Source: Anoxybacillus mongoliensis | GTDB taxonomy: Bacteria > Bacillota > Bacilli > Bacillales > Anoxybacillaceae | Direction: 5' to 3' | DNA length: 49,928 nt | NCBI RefSeq assembly: GCF_014201515.1 | Contig: NZ_JACHEQ010000017.1 | Span: 1-49,928, forward strand | Part shown: positions 1 to 8,114 of the stretch, in pieces | Layout: each line of letters opens with the position of its first letter | Numbering within the stretch: the stretch's first letter is position 1 | The notes under the pieces: model-generated | What the model was told of the DNA's origin: nothing | The model's database searches: none | What the model saw: the letters and a program-made list of their open reading frames with translations, nothing else | Made by a program: the position numbers and the translations under genes

Positions 1-60
1 GAACAATATGTCTTACAGCACCCAGATGAGGTGTTACGTCGCATCGGGTGTACTGCGTGA
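1..60 (+). CDS. possible C-terminal end of an upstream gene (partial)
   Basis: Reading frame 1 is open from the left edge to a TGA at 58-60 and gives a protein-like 19-residue tail (begins EQYVLQHPDEV, ends IGCTA). These 60 bases are about half G+C by eye, while the following kilobase is clearly AT-rich, so they may belong to a different gene from the operon that follows. Alternatives are chance, or a broken N-terminal part of the ZorA-like gene read in another frame. The stretch is too short to name a family. Confidence 0.35.
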   Translation, partial: EQYVLQHPDEVLRRIGCTA

Positions 61-1951
61 ATCAGAGGTTAAAATTTTAAATTGGATGTATATAGATGAA
101 AATGCGGAGAATAATTCATTCGTTTTAACTGTTAAGCAGCTATATGATGAAGAGAAAAAGTCAACCGAGAACGATTTGAATATTCAAAATTTTTTAGAAG
201 CCTATATTTCAAGTTTCTATTTACCTTCTAAAAAATTAGGAAGTAAGTTGAAGTTGGTGCAAAGATTGAAGCTGGTTCAAACAGCTAGTTCGATATGCAT
301 TCTGGTGGGTGTATTAGGTACTTTTGTGGGACTTGTGTTTGCTTTAAAAGGAATCGATACGAATTTAGCAAAGATGAGCGAATCATTAATCAATGTACTT
401 GATGGGGCGCACACAGCCTTTTATACAAGTATTGCCGGCATTATCTTTTCTATTTTCATAAATATTTATACTAAATTTCATAATGGGGAGCAGTTGCTAG
501 TTCAGGTAATGTTAAAGGTTGAGAACTATTTGAGTGCTCAAAATAAAAAAACGGTAGATCTACGTGTTATTGAAGCCTTGCATGAAGTAAAAGGAGCGGT
601 TGTTGATATGAATCGTTCACTTCTTGATGCTCATCATTTCTCTCGAGCGCTAGAGGTGTCAACTCTTAATTTAAATAAGTTTAATGAAGATTTTAGTCAG
701 AACATAGGCAAATTATCTTATTTGTTCGGTGATATGGAGGTTTTTATGAAGGATTATAACCGACATATGAGTAGGCTAAATGATCAATTAATAAATATAC
801 ATACTGTTTTAGAAAAACAAAACGAATTAACTACCAACTCGTTCAAATCCATTACAAGTATGCAAGAAGAATACAGAAATTTTTCGGAAGCTCATCAAAA
901 ACAAATTTGCCATATGCAAGAATCTTTTGTTGAAGTGGTCAGAACAATGTACAAATTGAAGGAAGAAATATTTTCTTATTTAGGAAAATATGAAGATAAT
1001 TTAAAAAATTTAAACGATGTTCAAGTGGAATTGAAAAGTGATTTGAACTCATATTTCCAACAATACACAGAAAGGTTGCATCATATCCATGAAAAGCAAT
1101 CGAGTTTTTATAGTTTTGTGACGAATGAGCAAAATCGTCTTCTTGACTTATACAAGACCTTCCAAACTCAAAGTCAACAATATATTGAGCATATTCAACA
1201 TACAACGAACTCGTTGAAGGACGCTCTTAAGTCGGATACTTTTGAGAATGTTTTACTGTTATCTAAAACTTTAAAAACTGATGTTGAGCATATTCAACAA
1301 TCATTTACTGAATTAATTAGCCAACTTCATTCCATTAATAGCACGCAAAGAGAATATTATGAGCATTACTTACAGTTGTCGAAAGAAATAGATGAGAGAG
1401 CGAGTAAACAACATGAATACAATGGTCAGTTTTTATCCAATGTTCAGACATTTTTGGGTTATATGAATGTTTTTTCTGGATATACAGATAGGCTACAGCA
1501 GCTTTTTGATGAAATGAAAAATATATATATTGAATTTGATAAGAATGGACGACAGGTATCAAAACAGTTAATTCTTTTTACTGAAGAAATAAGCAAGGAA
1601 ATGAACGATTACATTGAGAGAGGTAATAAACAATCACAAGAAGTAAAGGTGTTGTTTGAAAATTTTGTGAACTCATCGGTGCTGAAATTAGAAGCACTGC
1701 TTAAAAAGTTGGATAATAATCTCGCGGAAGCTATAAAAGATAGTTTAAGGAATTTTGAGCGCTATGTAGAAGTGACCAATCGAATTATCAGCCAACAAAT
1801 GAGTTCTCTCATAAGCGAATCAGAGATTAATCGTGAGGCACAAACTTTCTCTACTCAAGCTTTATACCAGTCTATTGAGCGGTTGAATAGTCAAATGGAA
1901 CAATTTTCAGCATCAATAAGGAATCACCTTGTGCATAGTAAGGATGAGTGA
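8..1951 (+). CDS. zorA-like: ZorA-like MotA/TolQ/ExbB-family channel protein with long helical tail
   Basis: Probable stator subunit of a proton-driven membrane motor of the Zorya type. Two membrane segments are visible at about residues 93-114 and 133-155. They carry the family signatures GVLGTFVGL (101-109) and AFYTSIAGI (137-145). Some 450 residues of heptad-rich, Gln/Glu/Lys-rich helix follow, like the long cytoplasmic tail of ZorA and unlike short MotA or ExbB. ZorA normally has a further N-terminal membrane helix; none is seen here, so the true start may lie left of the window. The frame is open to the edge. Inside the window ATG 8 has no visible ribosome site, and ATG 86 has AGAGG about 17 bases upstream. 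The gene ends in a GTGA overlap with the ZorB-like gene. Low G+C suggests acquisition. The channel family is clear; the Zorya assignment is inferred from tail length and partner. Confidence 0.8.
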   Translation: MSYSTQMRCYVASGVLRESEVKILNWMYIDENAENNSFVLTVKQLYDEEKKSTENDLNIQNFLEAYISSFYLPSKKLGSKLKLVQRLKLVQTASSICILVGVLGTFVGLVFALKGIDTNLAKMSESLINVLDGAHTAFYTSIAGIIFSIFINIYTKFHNGEQLLVQVMLKVENYLSAQNKKTVDLRVIEALHEVKGAVVDMNRSLLDAHHFSRALEVSTLNLNKFNEDFSQNIGKLSYLFGDMEVFMKDYNRHMSRLNDQLINIHTVLEKQNELTTNSFKSITSMQEEYRNFSEAHQKQICHMQESFVEVVRTMYKLKEEIFSYLGKYEDNLKNLNDVQVELKSDLNSYFQQYTERLHHIHEKQSSFYSFVTNEQNRLLDLYKTFQTQSQQYIEHIQHTTNSLKDALKSDTFENVLLLSKTLKTDVEHIQQSFTELISQLHSINSTQREYYEHYLQLSKEIDERASKQHEYNGQFLSNVQTFLGYMNVFSGYTDRLQQLFDEMKNIYIEFDKNGRQVSKQLILFTEEISKEMNDYIERGNKQSQEVKVLFENFVNSSVLKLEALLKKLDNNLAEAIKDSLRNFERYVEVTNRIISQQMSSLISESEINREAQTFSTQALYQSIERLNSQMEQFSASIRNHLVHSKDE

Positions 1952-2667
1952 AGAAGATGAAGAATGATAAGTATAGGAGACTAATTTCGGGACAAATACT
2001 TGATAGCGATTTTTGGCCATCTTTTACGGACTTGTTATCGACTATTTTGCTTGTACTATTGCTTTTTTTAATGGCTATTATTGTAAATGCGAAAGAAGAT
2101 GCTGAAAAGAGAGAAAAAGTAATTCAGCAAGCAGCCAAGACAATTAAACAACAGGCGAGAGAGCTTGAGTATTATCGAGGTATCCGAAAAGAGATTATTG
2201 CGGGATTAAAACAAGAGTTTCAAAAAAAGAATTTAAGGATTGACATTGATTCGAAAACAGGTGCGATTAAGTTTCAAAACGACTTGCTTTTTGATACGAA
2301 TAGTGATCAAATAAAACCAGAGTTTAAGCAACAACTAAAAGTGTTTATCCCTACCTATTTTAATATCTTATACAAAGATTATGGGAATCATATTGCAGAA
2401 ATCGTTGTTGAGGGCCATACAGATGATGTTGGTTCATATATGTACAATCTTGAACTTTCACAAAAACGAGCATTTAGTGTGGTTAGATATATACTAAGTG
2501 ATGAGTTTGGTTCTTTCCCATACAAAGAGAAAGTAAAAATGCAAATTACTGCAAACGGTCGTTCTTTCAGTAACCTAAAGTATACAAAAAGTAAAATGGT
2601 CGATCGTGAGAATTCTCGACGTGTAGAGTTTAAATTTCGCTTAAAGAATGATGTTAATTTCAAGTAA
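1948..2667 (+). CDS. zorB-like: ZorB-like MotB/OmpA-domain protein
   Basis: Partner of the ZorA-like channel, expected to anchor the motor to peptidoglycan. A short cytoplasmic N-terminus is followed by one membrane helix at about residues 22-47 with the motif FWPSFTDLL. Asp28 sits where MotB and ZorB carry the proton-binding aspartate. After a short helical linker, an OmpA/MotB peptidoglycan-binding domain spans about 90-230 (LLFDTNSDQI, VEGHTDDVG, NLELSQKRA, ENSRRVEF). The 239-residue length suits ZorB. The GTG at 1948 overlaps the preceding stop, indicating translational coupling. ATG 1957 is an alternative start, since AAGGA at 1940-1944 is too close to the GTG. The next gene lies 46 bases downstream on the same strand. 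The domain calls are firm; the role in phage defence is inferred from context. Confidence 0.85.
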   Translation: MKKMKNDKYRRLISGQILDSDFWPSFTDLLSTILLVLLLFLMAIIVNAKEDAEKREKVIQQAAKTIKQQARELEYYRGIRKEIIAGLKQEFQKKNLRIDIDSKTGAIKFQNDLLFDTNSDQIKPEFKQQLKVFIPTYFNILYKDYGNHIAEIVVEGHTDDVGSYMYNLELSQKRAFSVVRYILSDEFGSFPYKEKVKMQITANGRSFSNLKYTKSKMVDRENSRRVEFKFRLKNDVNFK

Positions 2668-2713
2668 AAACAACTTTGTTTTCTGTTCATCGTGAGGCGG
2701 AAGGAGAGTCAAT

Positions 2714-4177
2714 ATGTCTATACAGGATATTATTCAAAATAGGACAAAAAAACTGAAGGAAATTTTGTACCTTATTTCAGACGATGTTTCTGTTTCTCCC
2801 GAGAAACGCATCAGACTTATTATTCATGCTAGTTCTTTAGTTTGTGCATTGGTTGCTATTCAACCTTTACCGTTTGCAGATATATTTGTTCTAACCCCTA
2901 TTCAAGTGGTCATGGTTATTTACATCAGTCGTGTGTTAGGCAATCCTATTGGGGAAAATGGGGCAAAAGAAGTGCTGTCTTATACGATAGGAGTGATTGG
3001 TTGGGGAGTGTTAGCTCAACAACTTATTCTAGCGGGGTACAAAACATTTATTCCTTATCTCGGAGGGCTCACTACTGTTCCATTAGTATATGCGGCTACA
3101 TTTGGGCTAGGTTATGCTGCAAAGACAGTTTTAGAAGCTCGATTACATGATCAACAAATTTCGAAAGAAGAAATTAAACGAATTTCTAAAGAAGCAACTG
3201 AACGTGCTAAGAAGGAAACAAAAATTGAGTGGACAATTGAGGGACTAAAGAAGGAATGGTCCAACCTTAAACAACAGACAGAAGAGTTCAAACTTTATCT
3301 AGAAAATATATCACGTTTAGAGAAAGAGCTACAATATTACAGGGGGAAAATTGAAGGTAATTTCTTGGAAAATACGGTTGAAGAACAAGGATTAGAAGTG
3401 GTGCTTCAACAGCGAATCGAAACCATTTCAAACCGACTTGCAAAATATAACCGAGTGTATGTAAACCCACAAGTTATTACCTATCTATCTTTATTGTCGA
3501 AAGAACATATTGATAGGGTGGAGAAAATAATAAGCGTGTTGCATTTTGACCCAATGAAAATGAATCAGTTAACTAAACGGAACACTTCTGCTCTTTGGGA
3601 GGTTTCAATTGATCAAGTAGGAACGTTATTTTTAGATATCCAAAAACAAACGATACAAATCCATTCTTTTGAACCGCTTCATGATGATCTTATTTGGTAT
3701 AAAAAAATAAAGAACAAACATTTACGAAATAGTGAGATTCGACAAGTTTTTCTTAAAGCAATAGAAGAGGCAAAATGGGAGCTTGATATTATTAGTCCAT
3801 GGATGAGTCATCGTGTTGTAGATGAAGAATTGATGGACAAGTTTGAAAAAGCCCTAGCAAGGGGAGTCACAATCAAAATTTTATACGGTATAAACGATTT
3901 GAGTGCTAATGATTTCTCAAAACGCTCAGATCAAAGCGATGAAGTAGCTGAAAAATTGCGCCGACGCTATGCTTTATATGGTGATAGGTTTCGTATTGTA
4001 CGTAAAAATACTCACTACAAATTACTGATTTGCGATGAAGCATTTTATGTTCAAGGTAGCTATAATTTCCTTTCTTTCAAAGGTGAATATGATGAAAATA
4101 CACGAGAAGAAGGAGCGCAATACTCGGAAAATATTGAGGATATTCGTCAACTGAGAAGTATGTATTTTTCCTTCTGA
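2714..4177 (+). CDS. DUF697-like membrane domain fused to coiled coil and HKD phospholipase-D/nuclease domain
   Basis: Third gene of the ZorAB-like operon and probable effector. Residues about 31-140 resemble DUF697 (QPLPFADIFVLTPIQVVMV, IPYLGG, FGLGYAAKTVLEAR), with hydrophobic segments that should place it at the membrane. A charged helical region follows (about 150-250). The C-terminal part (about 345-480) is a phospholipase-D fold with one complete HKD motif: His434, Lys436 and Asp441 in HYKLLICD, then GSYN. Proteins with a single HKD act as dimers and include nucleases. AAGGAGAG precedes the ATG, and a strong terminator follows the stop. None of the Zorya partners I know (ZorC to ZorG) has this arrangement; the nuclease ZorE uses an HNH domain. 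The domain calls are good; nuclease rather than lipase activity, and the link to ZorAB, are inferred. Confidence 0.75.
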   Translation: MSIQDIIQNRTKKLKEILYLISDDVSVSPEKRIRLIIHASSLVCALVAIQPLPFADIFVLTPIQVVMVIYISRVLGNPIGENGAKEVLSYTIGVIGWGVLAQQLILAGYKTFIPYLGGLTTVPLVYAATFGLGYAAKTVLEARLHDQQISKEEIKRISKEATERAKKETKIEWTIEGLKKEWSNLKQQTEEFKLYLENISRLEKELQYYRGKIEGNFLENTVEEQGLEVVLQQRIETISNRLAKYNRVYVNPQVITYLSLLSKEHIDRVEKIISVLHFDPMKMNQLTKRNTSALWEVSIDQVGTLFLDIQKQTIQIHSFEPLHDDLIWYKKIKNKHLRNSEIRQVFLKAIEEAKWELDIISPWMSHRVVDEELMDKFEKALARGVTIKILYGINDLSANDFSKRSDQSDEVAEKLRRRYALYGDRFRIVRKNTHYKLLICDEAFYVQGSYNFLSFKGEYDENTREEGAQYSENIEDIRQLRSMYFSF

Positions 4178-4244
4178 TCTTGTAGATTAGCACCAATGCA
4201 CATTAACTTAAAGGTCGTATCTTTTTTAGTATGGAAAATGCCAA

Positions 4245-4291
4245 AAATCCCACTTCACGGGCCAATGTGTTTGACCGTGAAGTGATTTTTT
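4245..4291 (+). terminator. rho-independent terminator of the ZorAB-like operon
   Basis: CACTTCACGG at 4251-4260 pairs perfectly with CCGTGAAGTG at 4275-4284, followed by a T-run. The A-rich left flank pairs with the T tract, so it may also work in reverse. It closes the three-gene operon. Confidence 0.8.
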
Positions 4292-4389
4292 TAACATATT
4301 TAAATTTTCTTCTAAATAATATATTTATCAATTAGTAAAAACAATAGATAAGCATGCTAAAAAATTTAAAAATAACTATTTTTTAAATT

Positions 4390-5217
4390 CTACGCATTTG
4401 ATCGATTCATGTATTCTTCAATCACCGAACGAACGATATGAGAAGAGCTCCATTCACCGAAGGAAAGATAGGTGATTGGATATTTCTTCGAGAAGAGAAT
4501 GGATTGAATTTGTTTTAATGTCGCTCCTTGTTCATACAAATCAATAATTTTTCCTTGAAGCTCTTGTAAATAATGAAGTTTTCGTTGTAAGGCGGAGCGC
4601 CCGTCTTTTACATAACCTGCGTGGGCGCAAAACATTTCGTTAAAATCGTACGTTAATACTTTTTTTAATGAGTCAATCAAGGTAGAAATGCTTTCTTCGC
4701 GCAAAACGACTTTTGTTTTTTCTAGACAGTATAAATCCCCTGTAAAAAGTTGTCCTGTTTCGCGATTAAGAAATGCGAGATGATCAACCGCATGACCTGG
4801 TGTATGAATGACATCCCATATCGCACGGCGTGTAGAAAATGTTTTTCCAATCGGTTTGGCTTGGAAAGGAGGGCGTTTTCCCCAAAAAAACTTGCGATAT
4901 ATCGGATAATCTGCTTGTTTACGACAATAATCAATCGTAAGCTCATTCATATAAATAGGTAGTTGTCGTTCGTTTTGGAAAAACGCAGCACATCCTGTAT
5001 GATCTTCATGAAAGTGAGTAATCACCACTTGATCGATGTCTAATGACTTAAAAAACTTTTTAAATTCATTTGCTAATGAAGCTGCTCCTGTATCAATCAA
5101 CACGCCGTCTGTAGCAAAGCAATGCACCGTTAATCGTACCCCTTGAAATGTTAGCGTGCCTTTGGCGATATGTACGCCAGAAACAGTTTCTTGTTCGAAC
5201 TTTTTCTTTAATAACAT
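4390..5217 (-). CDS. metallo-beta-lactamase-fold hydrolase
   Basis: Binuclear-metal hydrolase of the glyoxalase II-like branch; substrate unknown. The metal motif HFHEDH is at residues 68-73, a further His lies in TPGHAVDH (about 142), Asp in FTGDLY (about 161) and His in CAHAG (about 200). The 275-residue length is normal, and the C-terminal helical region resembles the tail of thioesterase-like family members. A GGGGGAG ribosome site precedes the ATG. The gene stands alone, with the PLD operon convergent beyond its end. A FadR-like palindrome overlaps its probable -35 region, hinting at control by acyl-CoA and a role in acyl-thioester or fatty-acid metabolism. That last point is inference. 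Confidence 0.85.
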   Translation of the reverse strand: MLLKKKFEQETVSGVHIAKGTLTFQGVRLTVHCFATDGVLIDTGAASLANEFKKFFKSLDIDQVVITHFHEDHTGCAAFFQNERQLPIYMNELTIDYCRKQADYPIYRKFFWGKRPPFQAKPIGKTFSTRRAIWDVIHTPGHAVDHLAFLNRETGQLFTGDLYCLEKTKVVLREESISTLIDSLKKVLTYDFNEMFCAHAGYVKDGRSALQRKLHYLQELQGKIIDLYEQGATLKQIQSILFSKKYPITYLSFGEWSSSHIVRSVIEEYMNRSNA

Positions 5218-5237
5218 GTTATCTCCCCCTCGTTTTT

Positions 5238-5268
5238 ATTATAACAAAAAAGAATGAATATTCATTCA
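5238..5268 (-). promoter_or_regulatory. promoter with FadR-like operator
   Basis: Bases 5252-5267 are a perfect 16-base palindrome (GAATGAAT/ATTCATTC). The 18-base site 5251-5268 fits the Bacillus FadR consensus TGAATGA-NTAN-TCATTCA at 17 of 18 positions. On the minus strand a TATAAT -10 lies at 5243-5238, 17 bases from a -35 position covered by the palindrome, as expected for a repressor site. Confidence 0.55.
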
Positions 5269-5286
5269 TTTTGGGTTATTTCGTAA

Positions 5287-5316
5287 AAATAAAAAAGAAG
5301 CTGCCTTAAAGCAGCT
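5287..5316 (-). terminator. terminator after the DUF779 gene
   Basis: AGCTGC (5299-5304) and GCAGCT (5311-5316) form a hairpin with a six-base loop directly after the stop codon. It is followed on the minus strand by a T-rich tract (5287-5296). Confidence 0.7.
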
Positions 5317-5649
5317 CTATGAATCAAGCACTTTTGATCTCGTTAAAAAACGTACCCCTTCTGATCCTTCAAGTGAAAACATACCACCGCGACCAGGGAC
5401 GACATCAATAATGAGTTGTGTATGTTTCCAATATTCGTATTGAGCAGCGTGCATATAAAATGGGCATCCTCCGATTTCCCCAAGCAATACGTCTGAGTTA
5501 CCGATCATAAACTCTCCTTGCGGGTAACACATCGGTGAACTTCCATCGCAACATCCACCAGATTGATGAAACATCAGTGGACCATATTTCGTTTTTAGTT
5601 TTTCAATAAGTTGTAGGGCTGCGTCGGTCGCTATTACTTTCGGTTGCAT
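5317..5649 (-). CDS. DUF779 family protein, aldehyde dehydrogenase companion
   Basis: Small soluble protein of about 110 residues recognised as DUF779 by FHQSGGCCDGSSPMC, the central GGCPFYM and the C-terminal PGRGGMFSLEG. The conserved Cys cluster suggests metal or thiol chemistry. DUF779 genes are usually found beside NAD-dependent acetaldehyde dehydrogenases, as here, but I know of no settled biochemical role. ATG 5649 is preferred because AAAGG lies nine bases upstream; ATG codons at 5658 and 5655 are too close. A terminator-like hairpin separates it from the dehydrogenase, so its expression may be lower or depend on read-through. Confidence 0.85.
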   Translation of the reverse strand: MQPKVIATDAALQLIEKLKTKYGPLMFHQSGGCCDGSSPMCYPQGEFMIGNSDVLLGEIGGCPFYMHAAQYEYWKHTQLIIDVVPGRGGMFSLEGSEGVRFLTRSKVLDS

Positions 5650-5664
5650 GTGCATCATCCTTTC

Positions 5665-5693
5665 AAAAAAGGCAGCGCTTTGGAGACGCTGCC
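5665..5693 (-). terminator. intercistronic hairpin between ald and DUF779 genes
   Basis: GGCAGCG (5671-5677) and CGCTGCC (5687-5693) form a stem. On the minus strand a run of six T follows, which is a canonical terminator between the dehydrogenase stop and the DUF779 start. Confidence 0.7.
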
Positions 5694-5700
5694 TGAACGA

Positions 5701-7221
5701 TTAGAAAAATCCGAGTTTTTTCGGTGAATAGCTAACAAGCAAGTTTTTCGTTTGTTGATAATGGTCGAGCATCATCTTGTGCGTTTCACGTCCGATTCCT
5801 GACATTTTATATCCGCCAAATGCCGCATGCGCAGGATATGCGTGATAACAATTTGTCCATACACGTCCAGCTTGAATGCCACGACCAAAGCGATAGGCTG
5901 TATTCATATCGCGCGTCCATACTCCAGCACCTAGTCCGTATAATGTGTCATTTGCGATCGCTAACGCTTCTTCTTTGTCTTTAAATGTTGTGACAGACAC
6001 TACTGGACCGAAAATTTCCTCTTGGAAAATGCGCATCCGATTATGTCCCTTAAAGACGGTTGGTTTAATATAGTAACCACCTTGTAAGTCTCCTTCTAAC
6101 ATATTGCGCTCACCGCCAATGAGAAGTTCAGCCCCTTCTTGTTTACCGATGTCGATGTATGACAAAATTTTCTCTAGCTGTTCGGATGAAGCTTGGGCAC
6201 CAATCATTGTCGTTGTGTCGAGCGGATTGCCTTGTTTAATTTGTTTCACTCGTTCTAATGCTCGTTCCATAAATACATCGTAAATCGATTCTTCGATTAA
6301 TGCACGTGAAGGGCATGTACACACTTCTCCTTGATTTAAAGCGAACATCGTAAATCCTTCAAGCGCTTTATCAAAAAATTCGTCATCCTTCGCAGCGACG
6401 TCAGCGAAGAAAATGTTTGGTGATTTTCCGCCAAGCTCAAGTGTGACCGGAATTAAATTTTGAGATGCATATTGCATAATGAGACGTCCTGTTGTCGTTT
6501 CGCCGGTAAAGGCAACTTTCGCAATTCGCGGGTTCGAAGCGAGCGGTTTGCCAGCTTCAAGACCGAATCCGTTGACGACGTTGACAACGCCTTTTGGTAG
6601 TAAATCTTGGATGAGCTCGATTAGCACAAGAATCGATGTTGGAGTTTGTTCTGCTGGCTTTAATACAACGCAGTTGCCAGCAGCTAAAGCAGGTGCAAGT
6701 TTCCAAGCGGCCATTAAAATCGGGAAATTCCACGGAATAATTTGTCCGACAACTCCGAGCGGCTCCTTAAAATGATAAGCAACGGTATCGTCGTCAAGTT
6801 CCGCTAATGTACCTTCCTCAGCGCGAATGCAACCAGCAAAATATCGGAAATGATCAATGGCCAAAGGAATGTCAGCTGCACGTGTTTCACGAATGGGCTT
6901 TCCGTTTTCCCACGTTTCCGCTACAGCAAGCATGTCTAAGTTTTCTTCCATTCGGTCTGCGATTTTGTTTAACAGGCGTGCCCGCTCAGCGACAGATGTG
7001 CGGCCCCATGTTTCTTTCGCTGCGTGGGCTGCATCGAGCGCTAATTCAATATCGGCTGCTTTCGAGCGAGGAACTTCGCAATATACTTGTCCAGTAACGG
7101 GCGAAACGTTCTCGAAATATTCCCCGTCAATGGGAGGTACCCATTCTCCTCCGATGAAATTTTCGTATCTTTTTTTGAATGTAATGAGTGAGCCAGGTTG
7201 TCCAGGCTGAGCGTAAATCAT
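5701..7221 (-). CDS. NAD-dependent aldehyde dehydrogenase (acetaldehyde type, AldB/ExaC-like)
   Basis: Oxidises an aldehyde, probably acetaldehyde, to the acid with NAD(P)+. At 506 residues it has the normal length. Signatures include [20 protein letters not shown] for cofactor binding, [14 protein letters not shown] with the general-base Glu, and the catalytic Cys in [11 protein letters not shown] (about residue 300), a form typical of AldB/ExaC-type acetaldehyde dehydrogenases. The start at 7221 follows AAAAGGAGGAATT; the frame is open further upstream but has no good ribosome site there. The DUF779 gene follows, the usual pairing for this subfamily. A function in alcohol or acetaldehyde use is inferred from subfamily and neighbour. 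Confidence 0.92.
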   Translation of the reverse strand: MIYAQPGQPGSLITFKKRYENFIGGEWVPPIDGEYFENVSPVTGQVYCEVPRSKAADIELALDAAHAAKETWGRTSVAERARLLNKIADRMEENLDMLAVAETWENGKPIRETRAADIPLAIDHFRYFAGCIRAEEGTLAELDDDTVAYHFKEPLGVVGQIIPWNFPILMAAWKLAPALAAGNCVVLKPAEQTPTSILVLIELIQDLLPKGVVNVVNGFGLEAGKPLASNPRIAKVAFTGETTTGRLIMQYASQNLIPVTLELGGKSPNIFFADVAAKDDEFFDKALEGFTMFALNQGEVCTCPSRALIEESIYDVFMERALERVKQIKQGNPLDTTTMIGAQASSEQLEKILSYIDIGKQEGAELLIGGERNMLEGDLQGGYYIKPTVFKGHNRMRIFQEEIFGPVVSVTTFKDKEEALAIANDTLYGLGAGVWTRDMNTAYRFGRGIQAGRVWTNCYHAYPAHAAFGGYKMSGIGRETHKMMLDHYQQTKNLLVSYSPKKLGFF

Positions 7222-7397
7222 TTGAATTCCTCCTTTTGTATCCGTTTTCAAAAAAACGATAGATGACCAAGTCTGATACAAATGATATGTGTCCATTTGG
7301 TGAAATATGATATGTTTTTTACTAGAGAAAATTCGAGTGGACTTTGTATTGTGGATTTTAGGAAACAAGTATATTTCAAATGGTAGAGTAGGGGAAA

Positions 7398-7424
7398 ATA
7401 AAAAAGGGGGAGCCCCCTTTTTAT
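7398..7424 (-). terminator. terminator of the GNAT/epimerase/nhaC block
   Basis: AAAAAGGGGG and CCCCCTTTTT form a tight hairpin at 7401-7422 just after the acetyltransferase stop. The A/T flanks would allow activity in either direction. The region from here to 7222 holds no other recognisable feature. Confidence 0.7.
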
Positions 7425-8101
7425 CTTACAAAACGAATCCAATATTCATGATTACGTTGTTCGAGAGCGATGCCACGCCATCCGTCCGTAAGTAATGTTT
7501 GTTGTTGAGAAATATCATCCATGCGCACCGAAATGTATTCGCGCCACGTTCGTTTCGTTTCATTGCGCGTTTTGACAAAAATATAGCGAAGACGGTGACC
7601 GTATTTTTGTTTTAGAGCGGCAATTTCCATTCCTTGTGCAAACTTATCTTTTAAACTAGGAATATTGAACGGAGCAACTGTACAACAGATGTATTTGTAC
7701 GCTTTATTTGTTCGTTCGAGTTCGGCCATAATGAGATTAGCTAATGTTTGTTGTAACCCATTTCCTCGTGCCTTTGGATGAACGATGGATATTTCTTGAT
7801 AAATAACGTCTTCTAATTCTTCTTTCGAAAGACCGATGTCAAACCCTAAGTGCTCTTCATCAATGGGAGGGAAGAGTAGGGCCCGAAACGCGATGAGTTG
7901 ATCGTTTGCAAATGCACCAAGCATAAGTCCATTTCCTTGTAAAATATACGCATATTCTTCTTCCGTTAATGGTTGCAGAATGTCTTTTTGGTCTAGTTGA
8001 TCGACAACGAGCTGTTGTAGCGACAAAATTTCCGTGAGATGTTCCATCTGTAACCGAGAAACGACAAACGGTTCATTGTTTTGTTTTAAAATACTTTGCA
8101 A
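7421..8101 (-). CDS. GNAT-family N-acetyltransferase
   Basis: Probable acetyl-CoA-dependent acetyltransferase of 226 residues. The GNAT core is seen in the middle: a strand with [10 protein letters not shown], then [23 protein letters not shown], where the R-GNG-L acetyl-CoA loop stands out. The ending (EYWIRFVR) is typical of Bacillaceae members of unknown substrate. A TTG start at 8101 follows GGGGGGAAG on the minus strand. It lies 13 bases after the epimerase-like gene and is probably co-transcribed with it, which hints at an amino-acid, dipeptide or cell-wall-derived amine substrate. No specific substrate can be named. Confidence 0.8.
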   Translation of the reverse strand: MQSILKQNNEPFVVSRLQMEHLTEILSLQQLVVDQLDQKDILQPLTEEEYAYILQGNGLMLGAFANDQLIAFRALLFPPIDEEHLGFDIGLSKEELEDVIYQEISIVHPKARGNGLQQTLANLIMAELERTNKAYKYICCTVAPFNIPSLKDKFAQGMEIAALKQKYGHRLRYIFVKTRNETKRTWREYISVRMDDISQQQTLLTDGWRGIALEQRNHEYWIRFVR

Positions 8102-8114
8102 AGTTTCTTCCCCC

